Shown here: piece by piece, positions 24,738-37,400 of the stretch
How the letters are laid out: each line of letters opens with the position of its first letter
Numbering within the stretch: position 1 is the stretch's first letter
DNA from: Trebouxia sp. TZW2008
Lineage: Eukaryota; Chlorophyta; Trebouxiophyceae; Trebouxiales; Trebouxiaceae
DNA length: 64,000 nucleotides
Assembly: GCA_002118135.1 (NCBI GenBank)
Contig: BDIU01000082.1
Location: 62,001-126,000 of the forward strand
Reading direction: 5' to 3'
Notes under the pieces: model-generated
Told to the model about the DNA's origin: nothing
Databases searched by the model: none
The model's input: only the letters and a program-made list of their open reading frames with translations
Position numbers and translations under genes: made by a program

Positions 24738-26060
24738 ATGAGTCATAAACGTCAGATCTTCTTGACTGCAACGACCCAAGAGGGCATCATCCGCCTGCCT
24801 TCCAATGTGCTGCGCCTGACCGTCGATCGCCGGGTCAACAAACAATACGTCGTGACCTCGCGGGTGCGTCAAAGGACTTTGGCTTGCTTTTGAGTGGGTC
24901 TGCGGTGCTCAAACTCAACACCCGCTTGTCACTACAGGATCTGCAGCCTCAATTCCTGATTCGCGAGAATCATGTCTTTCCTAAAGAGCTAGGTCAACAC
25001 ATTCAGTGGATCCTGACAGATAGCTCTGACGCAAATGCTAGCCCTTTCACCATCAAGCAAGGCGTCTTCAATAGAGCAATCAAGCTCTCAAGTCAAGCGC
25101 ATGGTCACCTAGCCACTGTCCGCAGCAAGTTTTTGCAAGTTGACAATTACTTGCAGTGGAAAGGGCGAACTTACAGGTCAATCAAATTATCTGCAATGAT
25201 ATGATTGTGGACAAGCGTGCCTGCAGGGAGGGCACTTGATTGCCTTTTATGCTATAGCAGCCTTGTTTGGCGCATACAGTGCACAAGCAGGTCACACCAC
25301 TTCTGTAACATATTACTGTTGCAAAAATTGATATCTGCAAACTTTGTCATAGGTGGTCAGCAGCAGCATGCACTTTCCGTGGCTTTCGCCTGCGCATCCT
25401 GCTAGATGATGAAAAGACTGGTGAGGAGGTAGCATGTCTGGAGGGGTCACAGTCATACAGGCCAACCGTCAACCCTGATACATTGACAATATTTGGCAAA
25501 AAGGAAGCTCTTGCTGATCCAAACTGGATCAAGATCATTGTTGCAAGCGGCTTGGCAACTGCATGGCAGTGCAGGCGTGATCTCAACAATGGCATTACAC
25601 ATGCAGCAGCTTGTTGATATTATGCAAAGCTGTGGTGGAGTTAGCATATTATGCTGGAACTGATCAATGCATGCACTGTGTACAGCAGTTAGCAAATTGT
25701 TGCTCAAGAATGTTCCACAACTGTACAGAGTGTACTGTGAATCAATTTGATTGATTTGATGACTTTTGCTTTAGTTTTAGGGTACACTCCTCAAGATCTC
25801 CACTAACATGCTTGTTCTAGGCGTTTCATTGACTGTTGTGCTGTGTGTCTGGGGGATGTGGTTCCTAATTGGTACAACTAAGCTTTTACTGCGCATGTTC
25901 TTGGTGTGTGTGTGTTTGCAATGTTGCAGTCGACTACTATATGCTAGAACTTGTGCGGGAGCTGTATTCAGATCAACAAGCGATTTGCACTGGTCATCAG
26001 GGCTTGCTGCAACATGTATATAGCTGTAATCTAGGCGTCTTCTTGCTCTGTCATTTGTAG
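24738..26060 (+). CDS. Unrecognised protein with one membrane helix near its C-terminus
   Basis: Exon-like stretches: 24738-~24862 (ATG start, IRLPSNVLRLTVDRRV), ~24885-25175 (ends QWKGRTYR at a GTCAAT donor), 25351-~25568 (FRGFRLRILLDDEKTGEEV and SQSYRPTVNPDTLTIFGK, no internal ATG), ~25777-25870 (membrane helix VLGVSLTVVLCVWGMWFLI) and 25932-26060 (VDYYMLELVRELYSDQQ, then stop). The second-to-third and last two junctions agree in phase. The first stretch changes frame near 24865, and the junction into the helix exon was not resolved. I recognise no family and assign no function. Confidence 0.5.
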
Positions 26061-26648
26061 CTGCAAATTTGATAATCACAAATGTAAGATCAGAAATGGG
26101 CTGCATTCAAATGCAAAGTTGTCATCAGCATGAATTCTGCAGACCTACACTGCATGCAGCAGCCTGATGCTCTATGTCAAGATGCACATCTGCTTCGATT
26201 TCCCGTCAAAAAGAGGTGGCTCCACGGACAACTTGACAAGGAACATGCTAGAATGGCTGTGGTCATGTTACAGTGGTCCTGATGTCACTCAAGGAGAGCT
26301 GACTTATCGAACAAGGCAGCACAGGCCATTGAAAACTGGCCGTTTGAGGCAGATGCATGCATTCGTGAATCAGCCTTTGCAAGAGCAAAATATCTGAATC
26401 AGATAACTTTACTCACTTGGGTGACGAGAAGCAACAATCATTGGTCAAACCTTGCACTGCTCGTACAGTACTCAATCTTTGTCAAACAGAGCAATCTGGA
26501 AGCAATTCGCTGTTCTTTGCACACTGATTGCCTCAGCATCGCACTCAACATTGTGCTCAAACCACTCTCGCCATACTCACTTACTATTTCACGTCATCAA
26601 AATCCGGTCATTCCATGTCAGTCACAAACAACTGTCAGCTGGCGCTCT
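26061..26648. other. Spacer between convergent genes
   Basis: No coding or RNA feature was recognised. It holds the 3' flanks of the membrane-protein gene (plus) and the protease gene (minus). Confidence 0.5.
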
Positions 26649-29600
26649 TCACTCACTGCCTTGTTGACCAATGAGCTTCAGAGCATCTTGTATACACATG
26701 TCATTCTCTGGTGTTACACGGTCTCCATGAGGGTAGTCACTACAGGCATGATCTGGAGATAATCCACCGGACTGGGTGATGTCAAAATGTCCAGGGGTCA
26801 AGTACTTGGCAATGGTCAGTTTGATTCCACTGCCATCTGTCATGGGGAAATAATATTGTACAACGCCCTTGCCAAATGTCTTCTCACCAACTATGTCAGC
26901 CCTGCACACACAAAACGTGTTTTGTGAGCCTCTCACTGCTGTAACTGAGCAAGCTGCAGACCCCACTACACAATCAGCATTACTACATAGTACGCATGAG
27001 GGCTGTGGGCTGCAGGCCAGTGTGTGCCACTGATGAGACCAAGATCATAGCATATGTGAGGGTTGCTTTTGCTGCATCCCCAAGCAAACAGCTTCTGTGT
27101 CAAGCATCTTGCTGATTCAGAGGCTGTCAAGGTTGGAGCACCCATCAGCAATGTCTCACGCATTCATGACCACTGGGGATGATAGCATCATGCAATGGTA
27201 CATTCGCTGCATGCCAAAATCAACAGTAGCGATCGTGCCCCTTAATAGCGTGCAAGGTCTGCATCCTTACCTGCCATTGCCATGGAGAGCGCCAGCCAGA
27301 ACCTCACTAGCACTGGCTGTGCTGCTGTTGGTCAGCAGTATGACTGGCTTCTTGGTGAGCTGCCCAGGCTGTGTGGGGAACACCTCTCGCGAAAGGGCAC
27401 CAGCCTGCATGTCCACTGCCTCTTGAGTGACAATTACCAGCGCGATAGCAATATGAACAGTAATGTCAATGGTAGTAATAACAAGATCACCCTAGCATCA
27501 GTCATGGTGATGGTGATGAGTGGTTATTGAGTCTTCTCAGCTGCCTTGCAAACGGGGACCCCCATTGCATAGTCAATGCAGCAAGGCACATCGCATTTTG
27601 CTTGAGCACTGATGATTACAGAGTACAAACCAAGCACACATGTGTTTCTGACCCAACTGCATGTGCCTTGATGCATTCAGAGACAGACTGAGCCAAACAA
27701 TACAAGAGTAAGACATGTGAAGAGAGCACTTTCCTTCCAGGTGTTGTCTACAAAGGTAGCAGTGCGCACTGTCTGTGCAATCTCTTGCCCGCTGGGCAGC
27801 AGCAGGTTGGCTATGGCAATTGCTTCCTCAAACACACCACCTGCAATGTACTCACTTGTGGAAGTTTTTGCACACACGTGGGTGGTGTTTTTTCATCTCT
27901 CGTTCTTTTGCCTGGATGAGCACATGTCTGTGCAATCTGTAGATCACCAGGCAGCAACAGGTTGGCAATGGCGATGGCCTTCTCATACACAGTACCCGCA
28001 ACGCGTTCCCTTGAACAATTTTTGACACGTACTCAGGCTGGATTGTTCATCTTTTGCTCATGTCCCCTTGATGATCACGTGTCTGTGCAGTCTCTTGATC
28101 CTGGGCAGCAACAGTTTGGCATTGGCAATGGCTTCCTCAAACAAGCCACCTGCAATGGACTTCTTTGTACATGTTGCCATGGTAATTACACAGTGTAACA
28201 CTCTGCAGAGGATGCGCAGCATGCAACTTAACCAAGTGACACCAATAATTGTTCACAGTTCTAGAATGCGCTGGTCAACATGCAAGAGTGACATGATGTG
28301 CTGAAGAGCCATGTTCAAAGACATCATTGAACGGGACAGCGGCTGTGCACAATGGCTGTAGCAATGTATCAAGCCCGCGAGTCTCACCTGGGTCGTTGCG
28401 CAAGTCAAAGATGTAGCCGTCCACATCCCAGGACTCTGACATGTTGATGGCATTCATGCCAGCCCACACTCACTTGACACCAACAACATGAGAGTCTTGG
28501 CATACTCTTGTCGGTTTGCAGGCCATGAACACAAGATTGGCTGAAATGTGGGACACATGCCTCACCTGGGTTGTTACGCAAGTCAATGATGTAGCCCTCC
28601 ACACTCCAGTACTCTGACATGTTGATGGCATCGATGACAGCCCGCGTGCCCTCTGAGCTGAAGTAATGCAGGCGCAGGTAAGAGACCGTGGGACCGTCTG
28701 CCAGCCCTATCAACACCTGCAGGGATATTACAAGACTGTCACTACAGTCCATTTGTGTTTTGCTGCATGGTTTGGATCATCTGTTGGCCTGGCCTTCTAT
28801 CCTTGCTGTGTGGTCAAGCCTTTCACAGTCCAACACACCAACATGTTGGTGGCATGAATGACAGCCTGCGTGCCCTCTGAGCTGAAGTAATGCAGACGCA
28901 GATAGGAGGCTGTGAGACTGTCTGCCAGCCCTATCAACACCTGCAGGCAGTGCATCATGACTGTCGCGCATCGTGTGTGGTCAGGTGCAGTAGTTTGGCT
29001 TATGCATTGCTTTGTCTCTCTGACCTTGCTCTGTGAGTGCTGTGCAGGAATATCAGAAGCAGACTGGTTACTTTCAAAACTTTTGGCCTAGATGTCATGA
29101 CACCTTGCAAAGCGCAGCTGAAACAGGCCAAACTGTGAAGCTGATATGGCACAGTGTGTGGTCTGCACATTCACCATATAGTCCAACCCACGGAGCTTGT
29201 TGACCAGTTGCTGACATGAGTCCAATGCCACACTTGGCACGATACCTGCAGAGGCTATGCTCTGTTCTGCACTCGCAGGAGCACCATAATCTTAGATACA
29301 CAGGAAAGGCAGACCTGCTTCAAGGGTGGCTGCGGTAAGGGCCGGCGCTCCAAATAGATGGTCCGCGGGCTTTCATCACAAGCTGAGTGGGATATTGTGA
29401 GAGCCACTGTTGAGCCCAAAGGGCCCCGTTGCAGCTCGTTCATCTCATGAGCATTGAAGCTGTCTACTGGGTAGCCATCTGCGTCACAAAGCCCATGTCA
29501 GCATGCCAGCAGAAAGACCTCAGCACAGACTCTCACAATGGCATGCCAGACAAGGAACTGAAAGTCAGCTCTCTGGGACCGGAAGAAGGGTATGTGAAGG

Positions 29601-32600
29601 GCTGTAGCTTGTGACTTCATGAGCATTGAAGCTGTCCACTGAATAGCCATCTGCATTGTGAAAACTGATGTCAGCATGTCAGCAAACATGACATGTCAGT
29701 TTACAATCTGAATAGCAGCTCTGTTATTGTCTGGTGGGTCAACGAGGGTCAGAACGTCAGGGACAAGCAAGTTGTAGGCTTGCACATACCATTTTGACTG
29801 TACTCTGCACTGCCTGGAACTGTGCGCAGCTTGACTGCAAAGGGAGTCTAAGCCAGAAGCAGAGGAGGAGGGAGAAGCAGATAACGCCCAGAGTAGCGAG
29901 CTTTAAGAGCCGAATGTGTGAGGCGCTGCGGCTTTTGCATCGCGTGCGCAGTGCAATGCAAGAATGCCACACCACAGCAACTTGGCCACCACTATGCACA
30001 GCAGAGCCAGCAGTGAACCTCCAGAGCTTGTCATAAGACAAGGAAGAGAGCAGGCTTGCTGGTCTTTGTGATGCGGTCCCCTCTGACATTGCCTGCCTCC
30101 TCAGCTGCAGACTCTGCAATAGATCAAGCAGATCTCCAGACGGGTCTGCAGACGTTGTCAGGGAGTACCACATCAACACAGACTCTGCCAATGTTGAGTG
30201 CAGCTAAGCCAGCAGAGGTACATATGTTTGCACAGCCATCTGGGCATCTCACTGAGAAAGGCAGTGCTTGGCTTTGCTGACCTCTGTGGTACAGTTCCTA
30301 CTGACAGTGCCCACCGTCTCAGCTGAATACTTTGCTGTGGTCAAGGAAGAGTCTGCCTTGGGTGGAGACTGCTCCTTCATCACAGGACAGTCTCCAGCTA
30401 AGGCACAGGGCTTTCTCAGAGAGGGCATCAGAACACAGCAACTCTGATGTTGCTAAGAAGCAGCAGAGCCCAAAAAACCCATCTGAGTGCTTCAACACAC
30501 AAAAAGTGCAAAGTCTCACTGACCTCCATGATGCAGTCCTTTCTGACAGTGCCCATTGTCTCAGCTGAAGTTTCTGCTGTGGTCAAGGAAGAGTCTGCCT
30601 CGGGTGCAGACTGCTCCTTCATCACAGGACAGTCTCCAGCTAAGGCACAGGGCTTTCTCAGAGGGCATCACAACACAGCCACTCTGCCATTGCTAAGCTG
30701 CAGCAGAGTCAGAATTCGCCTGTCTGAGTGTGCCGATACACAAACAGTGCAAAGTCTTATGGACCTTTATGATGCAGTCCCTTTGGACAGTGCCTGCCTC
30801 CTCAGCTGAAAATTTCTGCCATTGCTACAGCAGAACCTTGAATGAGAAGAGGACTTCGTCAATAAGGATTGCATCACAGAGACTCCATCATTGCTTGGTG
30901 CAGCACTCTCAGTAGACAACATGTCTGGATGATGCGATCTGTCTGTGACATCAGTATGCACTTCAGTAGATACAAAAGTGCATACTGATGTCAGTGGTAC
31001 AATACTATGTGACATGCCAGCCTCTTCAGCTGTAGACTCTGCCATTACTATGCGCAGAAAAGCCAACAGAGACCCACGACGTCATTTAGCAGTCTGAGTC
31101 AACAGTCAAGCCGTCCTTGTCTGTTGTGAAGCATCACGGGCATAGAGAAATTCAAGCAATGCCTCACTGCTCGCAGTGATGCAGTCTCCTCTGACAATGC
31201 CTGCTTCCTCAGCTAAAGACTCCGCTACGATTAAGGATGAGTCTCCTTCTCAGTAATTTAGGCTGAGTCAGAGGACCACACATCACAGCAAAGATGCCAT
31301 TGCCAAGCATAGCAAAGCCAACAGAAACCTGTAGCTGTGCGCAGCAATGTGCGATTGGGCAAAGGAGTGCATAGCCTTGGAATTCTCAGGTGCAACTTCT
31401 GTTGGCAATACAAACCTTCTCTGCCATGCATGACAGCGGCAAAGCCAAAGAAGCTCACAGATTCACTCAGCAGTCTGAGCACTTCAGACAATTAACAAGC
31501 CCTTCCTTGTCTGATGTGGCAGCAATTACGATGGGCAAAAGGGTGAAATCAGCCTTACTGATCTCAGTGATGTGGTTCCCTCTGATGATGCCCGCCTCTT
31601 TAGCTGGGGACTCTGCCGTTGTAAGTGCAGCAAAGTCAGCGGAATCTCACATTTCCAATCAGCAATCTGTGCATTTGACCAATAGACAAACGAGTGCCGC
31701 GCCTTCTGCGAAGGCAGTTGAAATGTGCAGAAGAACAAGCAGAGCCTTACTGATCTCTGTGATGTGGTCTCCTCTGACAAAGCCTGCCACTCCAGCTGAA
31801 GGATTGTCACTGTTCAAGGCAGCAAGGCTTACAATACTTGCAACTTGACTCAGCATGGCAGAGTGAACAATTCACAGGCAAAAAGGCGCGCAGGCTTACT
31901 GATCTCTGTGATGCAATCCCCTCTGACAATGCCTGCCTCTTCAGCTGGAGACTCGGCCATGGCAGCATCAACCAGCCAGCCTCCGGGCACGTGCTTGCCC
32001 ACATGGACCCCTGTGCCTGTTGACTGGGCTGCCAGATACTCCCTCTCAGCAGGCTGGGGGTGCCGAATGGCTCTCCTATACTGCATAACAATGCCAGCAC
32101 TTCTATGTCTGACAGCAACACATGACTGGAGTGCCAGAGACCCCCTCCCAACAGGCTGGGGACACTGAATGACTCTCCTATACTGCAATACAATGCCAGC
32201 AGTTCGATTCAGTTGCTTCATGCATTGAAAGCGCATGCTAAGCAGGCTTGAGGAGCCCAGGGATCTAAACTTGACAGCAATATGTGACTGGGCTGCTATG
32301 TGCTCTCTCTCAGCAGGCTGGGGATGCCGAATGGCTCTCCTGTATTGCATGTCAACGACAGCAATCACATGCTGGCACTGAAGCAAACAGATTGTGTGCA
32401 CCAAGCATCAACATGCACCCCTGTTCTGACAGCTAGCAGCCAGCCTGTCTATGAATCTGCTGGAATTGATCATTGGCCAGAGTGCTGTGCGGAGGAAATC
32501 ACCATGTGCTTAGCAAAACAGGATAAACTAAAATGTACAATGTGTGATGTGATAGAATAACAAGGTTATCTGAGCACACTGCATTCTGCACAAGAACAGA

Positions 32601-34004
32601 GGTGCTCAAGGCCAATTGAGTCTTTTGGTTTTCAACTGATTGTTGGTGACATAAAGGCATTCAGCACGACATGACCTGTGTGCCAGACACATGACTGATT
32701 GACTGCTGGCTAGAATGGGCATTTATTGTGAAAGCTGTGGCTACTGGAGTCTGTTGATACAAGGGCGCTCAATATCAGGACACTCTCAATGTAAGGACAA
32801 GGCAAATGGGAACCAAGCACTGCAATCTGACTACAGTGGTACTTGTGAGAAAGGACAATTCGATCCAAGGACATTTTCTTGGTGACCAATGCAGTCATTA
32901 TATCACAAGATTACTGTACCTGGGATGGAGGCAGAAACTGGCTGTACTGATCGCTCAAGGATGCCATCATGTCCTCAGCTGCCTTGTAGGTCTCATGCCT
33001 GGTGCGCAAAACACCTCCTTTGGCATCCTGACAAACATCATTCAATGTCGAGGTGGTTGGTGTATGCACGCGGCGATCACAAAAGTGCTGCTGCTGCAGC
33101 AAAGTTTTAGATTGTCTATGATGGACAGTGCGGCCATTTGTATATCAGGAGCACTGTCTCTGTGATGTCTTGCATCCTGGTGATGTGTTGAATAAGGGCT
33201 ACAAGAGACAAAAAGCACAAGTACCTTGGCGATGTGATTACCTTGAAGGTGCTGAGCAGCTGATCTGCCCACTTGGCTTGACTGAAGCGCCCGGCTGGGT
33301 CATAAAACTCATTCGCGACCACCTGCCAGGCGTGCTCCAGCAACAAGCGATTGTCCGTACAGTGGTCACAGTCTGAAGCCTCCTCAGCATCCTTGAGTCC
33401 CTCTACAAACTTTGCATATTGTACAATCCTGCCAGACCACATTATGAAATTTAAGAGACGCAGGTGCAAAGCCTCCTGTGTCGCTTAAGTGCAGAGTGCC
33501 TGAGTTCACATCCGCTTCACATTAAGCAACGAGCAGTGCAGCTGTAGCTTGTGCACTGTGATATTCAATTTGGCTTGTTGAGTGAGAGGCAAGACACCTT
33601 GACATGCCTTCCAAGGCTTCTGTGGTGAACATATCTTCATTGATCTCAAGCAAGGCCTCTGCCTCTTTGGAAGAGGGCAAAGCGCTTTTTGATTTGCCTT
33701 CCCTTTTCCGCACGACTGAGGCATAGTCTGAAGACAAGGCTGGCTTGTTGGAAAGCACTGAGACGGCTTCGGTTGGAAATGCTGTGAAGATGATTGCTGC
33801 CGCTAGCCATGCGGCCGGCAACTTGACACAACGCAGGCATCTTTGCCAAACCAAGCTGCAGCTTGTCCTGTTCGGGAAAGCTGATGATCTACGAGCAACG
33901 GGAGATGCAAACGCGTTCAAACGCACTCTTAGACTTGCCAACCCTTTGCGGCTTTTGAAACCGCTGGCTGGAGCCCTAACAAGACGAGGCAAGCCTGTGA
34001 TCAT
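26649..34004 (-). CDS. ctpA: Carboxyl-terminal processing protease, S41 family, plastid-lumen type
   Basis: Nine exons join without phase conflict into 562 codons: 34004-33598, 33428-33242, 33027-32920, 32080-31900, 29478-29315, 28716-28566, 27840-27752, 27419-27271 and 26901-26649. The start is the ATG at 34004. The N-terminus (MITGLPRLVRAPASGFKSR) is basic and serine-rich, and is followed by a hydrophobic lumen-targeting stretch (PAAWLAAAIIFTAFPTEA). Then come the N-terminal helical domain, a PDZ domain (GGWLVDAAMAESPAEEAGIV, GDCITEI, NGYPVDSFN) and the tail-protease core (YIIDLRNNPGG). The Ser-Lys dyad is in STASASEVLAGAL and EKTFGKGVVQ. In plants and algae CtpA trims the C-terminus of photosystem II protein D1 in the thylakoid lumen; that role is inferred from family and targeting. 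Only about 1.7 kb of this 7.4-kb gene is coding. Confidence 0.92.
27926..28165 (-). repeat. Two upstream echoes of protease exon 7
   Basis: Copies at about 27926-28010 and 28077-28165 of the real exon at 27840-27752, with the minus-strand acceptor region. Both are diverged and lie on the 5' side of the exon. Confidence 0.9.
28385..28490 (-). repeat. Downstream echo of protease exon 6 end and donor
   Basis: Encodes INMSESWDVDGYIFDLRNDP with an intact GTGAGA donor, against INMSEYWSVEGYIIDLRNNP in the real exon (28716-28566). Only the exon's 3' half is copied, 3' of the exon. Confidence 0.9.
28839..28948 (-). repeat. Upstream echo of protease exon 6 start
   Basis: Encodes VLIGLADSLTASYLRLHYFS after a CTGCAG acceptor, against VLIGLADGPTVSYLRLHYFS in the real exon. 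Only the exon's 5' part is copied, on the 5' side. Confidence 0.9.
29612..29700 (-). repeat. Upstream echo of protease exon 5 start
   Basis: CATGAGCATTGAAGCTGTCC and ATAGCCATCTGC (plus) copy the start of the real exon at 29478. It lies 5' of the exon in gene orientation. Confidence 0.9.
30061..31822 (-). repeat. Array of up to eight downstream echoes of the PDZ exon end
   Basis: The real exon end at 31966-31900 encodes ESPAEEAGIVRGDCITEI plus a GTAAGC donor. Related units occur near 31741-31822, 31550-31632, 31168-31238, 30997-31056, 30752-30830, 30512-30591, 30279-30352 and 30061-30133. The first two stay open (AGFVRGDHITEI; SPAKEAGIIRGNHITEI) and keep GTAAGG donors. Each also has an AG acceptor that would fit phase 1 in and phase 1 out. 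The others are decayed. A larger ~240-bp duplication (30279-30525 and 30520-30765) contains two of them. Confidence 0.88.
32105..32370 (-). repeat. Two upstream echoes of protease exon 4 start
   Basis: Copies near 32105-32200 and 32275-32365 of the acceptor and start of the exon at 32080 (YRRAIRHPQPAERE). The farther copy still reads QYRRAIRHPQPAEREHIAAQ. Confidence 0.88.
32745..32905. repeat. MITE-like dispersed repeat, copy 2
   Basis: Shares TCTCAATGTAAGGACAAGGC, AACCAAGCA and TTTTCTTGGTGACC blocks with 20645-20805. It lies in the third intron of the protease gene. Confidence 0.5.
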
Positions 34005-34491
34005 GGAATGGCATCGCTTGACTTTCAATTCCCCTCCCGTGCAATGCAGTCCTTAAGCACGTGCAGGACTTGAAGGCTGCATCGTGCGCTTGTGCAGCCC
34101 CTTGCGACTTTCACGCAAGGACAGAGCGCGCGAACGTGGCGGTCAGATCGTCAGCATGCGCATGCTGAGCAGCATGTGGGCTTTGAGCCACATATCGTGA
34201 CGCCGTAAAATATGTTACGACCACTGGTACGGTCCAACCTGGATCTAACAACCTGGAGCAATAGCACCTTTGCCGATCGCTGCAACACGTCTACAGCCTG
34301 AGCTGAATCAACAGATGCAGCCAAGTTGAGCTGGCGGAGACCAAGCCGCTTCCCAGGTGCTGATTGACGTGAGCACACCCGCCAAGCACCTGGGTCTCCT
34401 CCAGTCAACGTCTGTTTGCTAGGCCTTTCTCGGCCAGCAATCGCGTTGCCGTATTGACAGTGTCGGCACTGTTGGTTTGTGTCTCACTCGC
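34005..34491. promoter_or_regulatory. Spacer between divergent protease and acyltransferase genes
   Basis: 487 bp lie between the two ATGs. It presumably holds both promoters. No clear TATA box or known motif is visible. Confidence 0.45.
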
Positions 34492-37400
34492 ATGAGCGGG
34501 GACGCGTCCCTCGAAGCAGAAGCGGCACGGCATCGGAGTCAAAAGTCAGCGATCGATGCATATCCATCGGACGCTTCTATTGCTTCACTTCCTTCCCTTC
34601 CGGAATCTCCTGATGGGATTGCAAACAACGTCTTCACGCACACCATCTCTGACATGGCTGAGTTGAGACTGCATGACGCCTTTGAGTCAGCGCCCTCACT
34701 CAGTTTGGATGATCTGGATGATTACCAACAGGTACCAGCCAATTCTGCCATAACCTCGCTGGTGTGACCATGTCAGCAATGAAACAAGTGGCTCTTGCAG
34801 CTAGATGTTGGGGAGGTGGACACCAGCTTGATGAGCAGAGCAAAGCTCAAAGCCATGGTCAAGAAGCAGGTCACGCCAAAGAAGATACTTTTCAGGGATA
34901 AGCTGGCTTTTGTGGCAGGCACTGTGCTAGCCATGTAAGACCTGGGTCGCAGCATCAACATGCACGATGCTTTCCAATGCTGTCCTCGTGTGCTTATTGT
35001 TTTCTCTCTGACAGTGTCAAGTTGCTCTGCAGGATGAGTGCATATTGGCTGGGTTGGAGCCCAAACACATTTTACCGCATCTACACAGCAGAGGCGTTTG
35101 TCTTGTTTACCTTGCGCTGGGCCCTGTATCGCATCAAGAAGTGGCATTACTACCTGTTTGATTTCTGCTATGTAGCAAATGTGCTCCTTTTGATACACCT
35201 TTGGGTGTTCCCACACTCGGCTTACTTGCATAAGGTAAATCCTCAAGTTTCTACACCATTTCACATGCTGTATGCCCTTATGCTTGCAAACAGCAACAGC
35301 ATTTGTGCACAACGTCTTGACAGCCCTACACAAGTTACAGTATGTGCATGCAAGCCAGCTCTTGCGTCACTGTGCACATCTGCAATTCAGCTTTTGCCTT
35401 TGACAACGATTTCAACCAGTTTCGGCAGTTCAGCGCATAGCCAAATTGGTGGCTGTCAAGTTCATCATTGGTCACTTGACACATGCCGTGGGGAACTGTC
35501 TTGTGCTTTGTACTCGGCTTTGCCTGTGCCTGACGCTGGCCAACCAATCAGCACATTCTAAAAGGATGAGCTGTTGCTGCCTTCAGGTGACCTTTGCATA
35601 TGCAGCTGGTCCTCTGGCATGGTCTGTGATAGCTTTCAGAAACTCTCTTGTCTTCCACAGCCTGGATAAGGTATGCTGCACCGTTTTGCAACCCTGATAT
35701 TGCTGATACTGCTTGCATCAGGGTGGGACCGTCTAGACATACATTCAGACATCAGCGTTCTCCTGCTGGTGCTGTTGCCTCACGTTCAAACATAGTGCTC
35801 ATGGGCTGCTGAGCTTTGCATGACACAGTCCATGTGCAGTTCTGCCTTGGGCACTGCTGCACAACAGCAATGGAACCAATGCATGGTTGCAGTTCCAGAA
35901 ATGTAGCAATATTAACAGAACCTGCCAATTGTGAGCCACCCTTTTCTGTAATGTCAGCCTATTATGCCTACCATGTCATTGCATTTTGACCAACAGTTGC
36001 CTGTCCAGTATCTGCATGTTGTGCACATTCACTGCAGCGTCGAGCATACTGTCTGTTGTCTGTACTGATTGACATGTAATCTGCTCTCCTGTTCTAAGTT
36101 GCCAGATGTGGGCACCTATCCATCCTTCTGTATCTTCGGTAATGTGCTGACGTGCGCAGATTTGTGCACACAACATGGCCAGTCCCGAATCTGCTCATGT
36201 AAGCTTGTTTCAGCTGTGCTCTCAGCAAGTGCGCTTACTCTTTCATTTACATTTGCTCGCAGACGACATCGCTGTTCCTGCACTGGTTCCCTGCCTGTGT
36301 GGCATGGACAGAACGATGGCACCCTGATGTGCATGTCAGGGAGTACAACAAGAAGTCCACAGAGGCTATGGCTGAATGGCATGAGGCAACCCTATTGGAC
36401 TTGGTTGTGTTGCCCATGATACCCTACCTCACATGGGCCCTGCTGTACTATGTCAAGGTAAGCACAGCCTCATGCCCTATTGGAAATCATTCCCCTGGTC
36501 TGCCGAGGCACAGCTTTGATGCCTCACGGGCTTGATATAGCACAGCGCAATCATTGAATCTGAGCAGCATTTCATTGTGAATATAGCATGTCATTCCTCC
36601 CTGTTGCAGCATGTTGTCTTAGCTATGCTGCTTTATCTCCAGGAAACCAGACCCTTCACGCTTTGTGTGCTATGCGCCACCTCACTGCTGCATTGAACAG
36701 CATCAGGCACGACGCTGCACAGCTTGGCACATGTCCGACACAGTGCAGATGAAGTCCTGTGCTTGCTCAGCTGCATGCAACGTCCAATTGTGATCTAAAC
36801 ATTCCGCTATGCTGTCATGGCATGTTTGGCTTTGCACAGAGAGGCCAAATTGATCGCCCAATCAGCACAAACCAGCCAAATTGCGCTGAGCTATTGTTTC
36901 GCCTGCAGATTTTTGTGCTTTCCAGTACGAGGATACAGCAGAGAGGGTATGACACGCTGTTCAGATATACCACTGCAAATCCTAAAAGTGGTGTGTCAAG
37001 ATGGGTCAAGCAGTTCCCAACAAAAGCCCAGGTGAGCTTTTCAGCTAACAAATCCTTTTGCAGTGCTGCACATTGCTTTCCAATGGTTGCAGCTGGTACT
37101 GACACTTTCAGAAGTGCTGGACATTGCTTCCTACTGGTTGCAGCTGGTGCTCGCATTTTCGCAAAATCGTGTTTTTCTCTGTGTCTCAGCTGCTGCTGCA
37201 TGCCTGCATGCCAATTGCCTGCAGCAATGCAGTCATGCAAGCAAAATATGCATCTGCATAAAGTTTGCAATGCACCTTGAAGCAGAGCAAGTCATGTGTA
37301 CCGCAAAACCTGTGAAGCCATGAAGTCCAAGAATGCAGCCAACATGACACAGCTAATTTGCTTTGTATGCTCAGAATTGTGCAGCCAATCGATGTACAGG

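Noticed and set aside
28385..32370. Repeated units considered as a CRISPR array or satellite
   Set aside because: Units are diverged copies of protease exon edges with splice sites, not identical repeats with unique spacers.
34773..35333. 186-codon minus-strand frame
   Set aside because: Antisense to the acyltransferase membrane exons.
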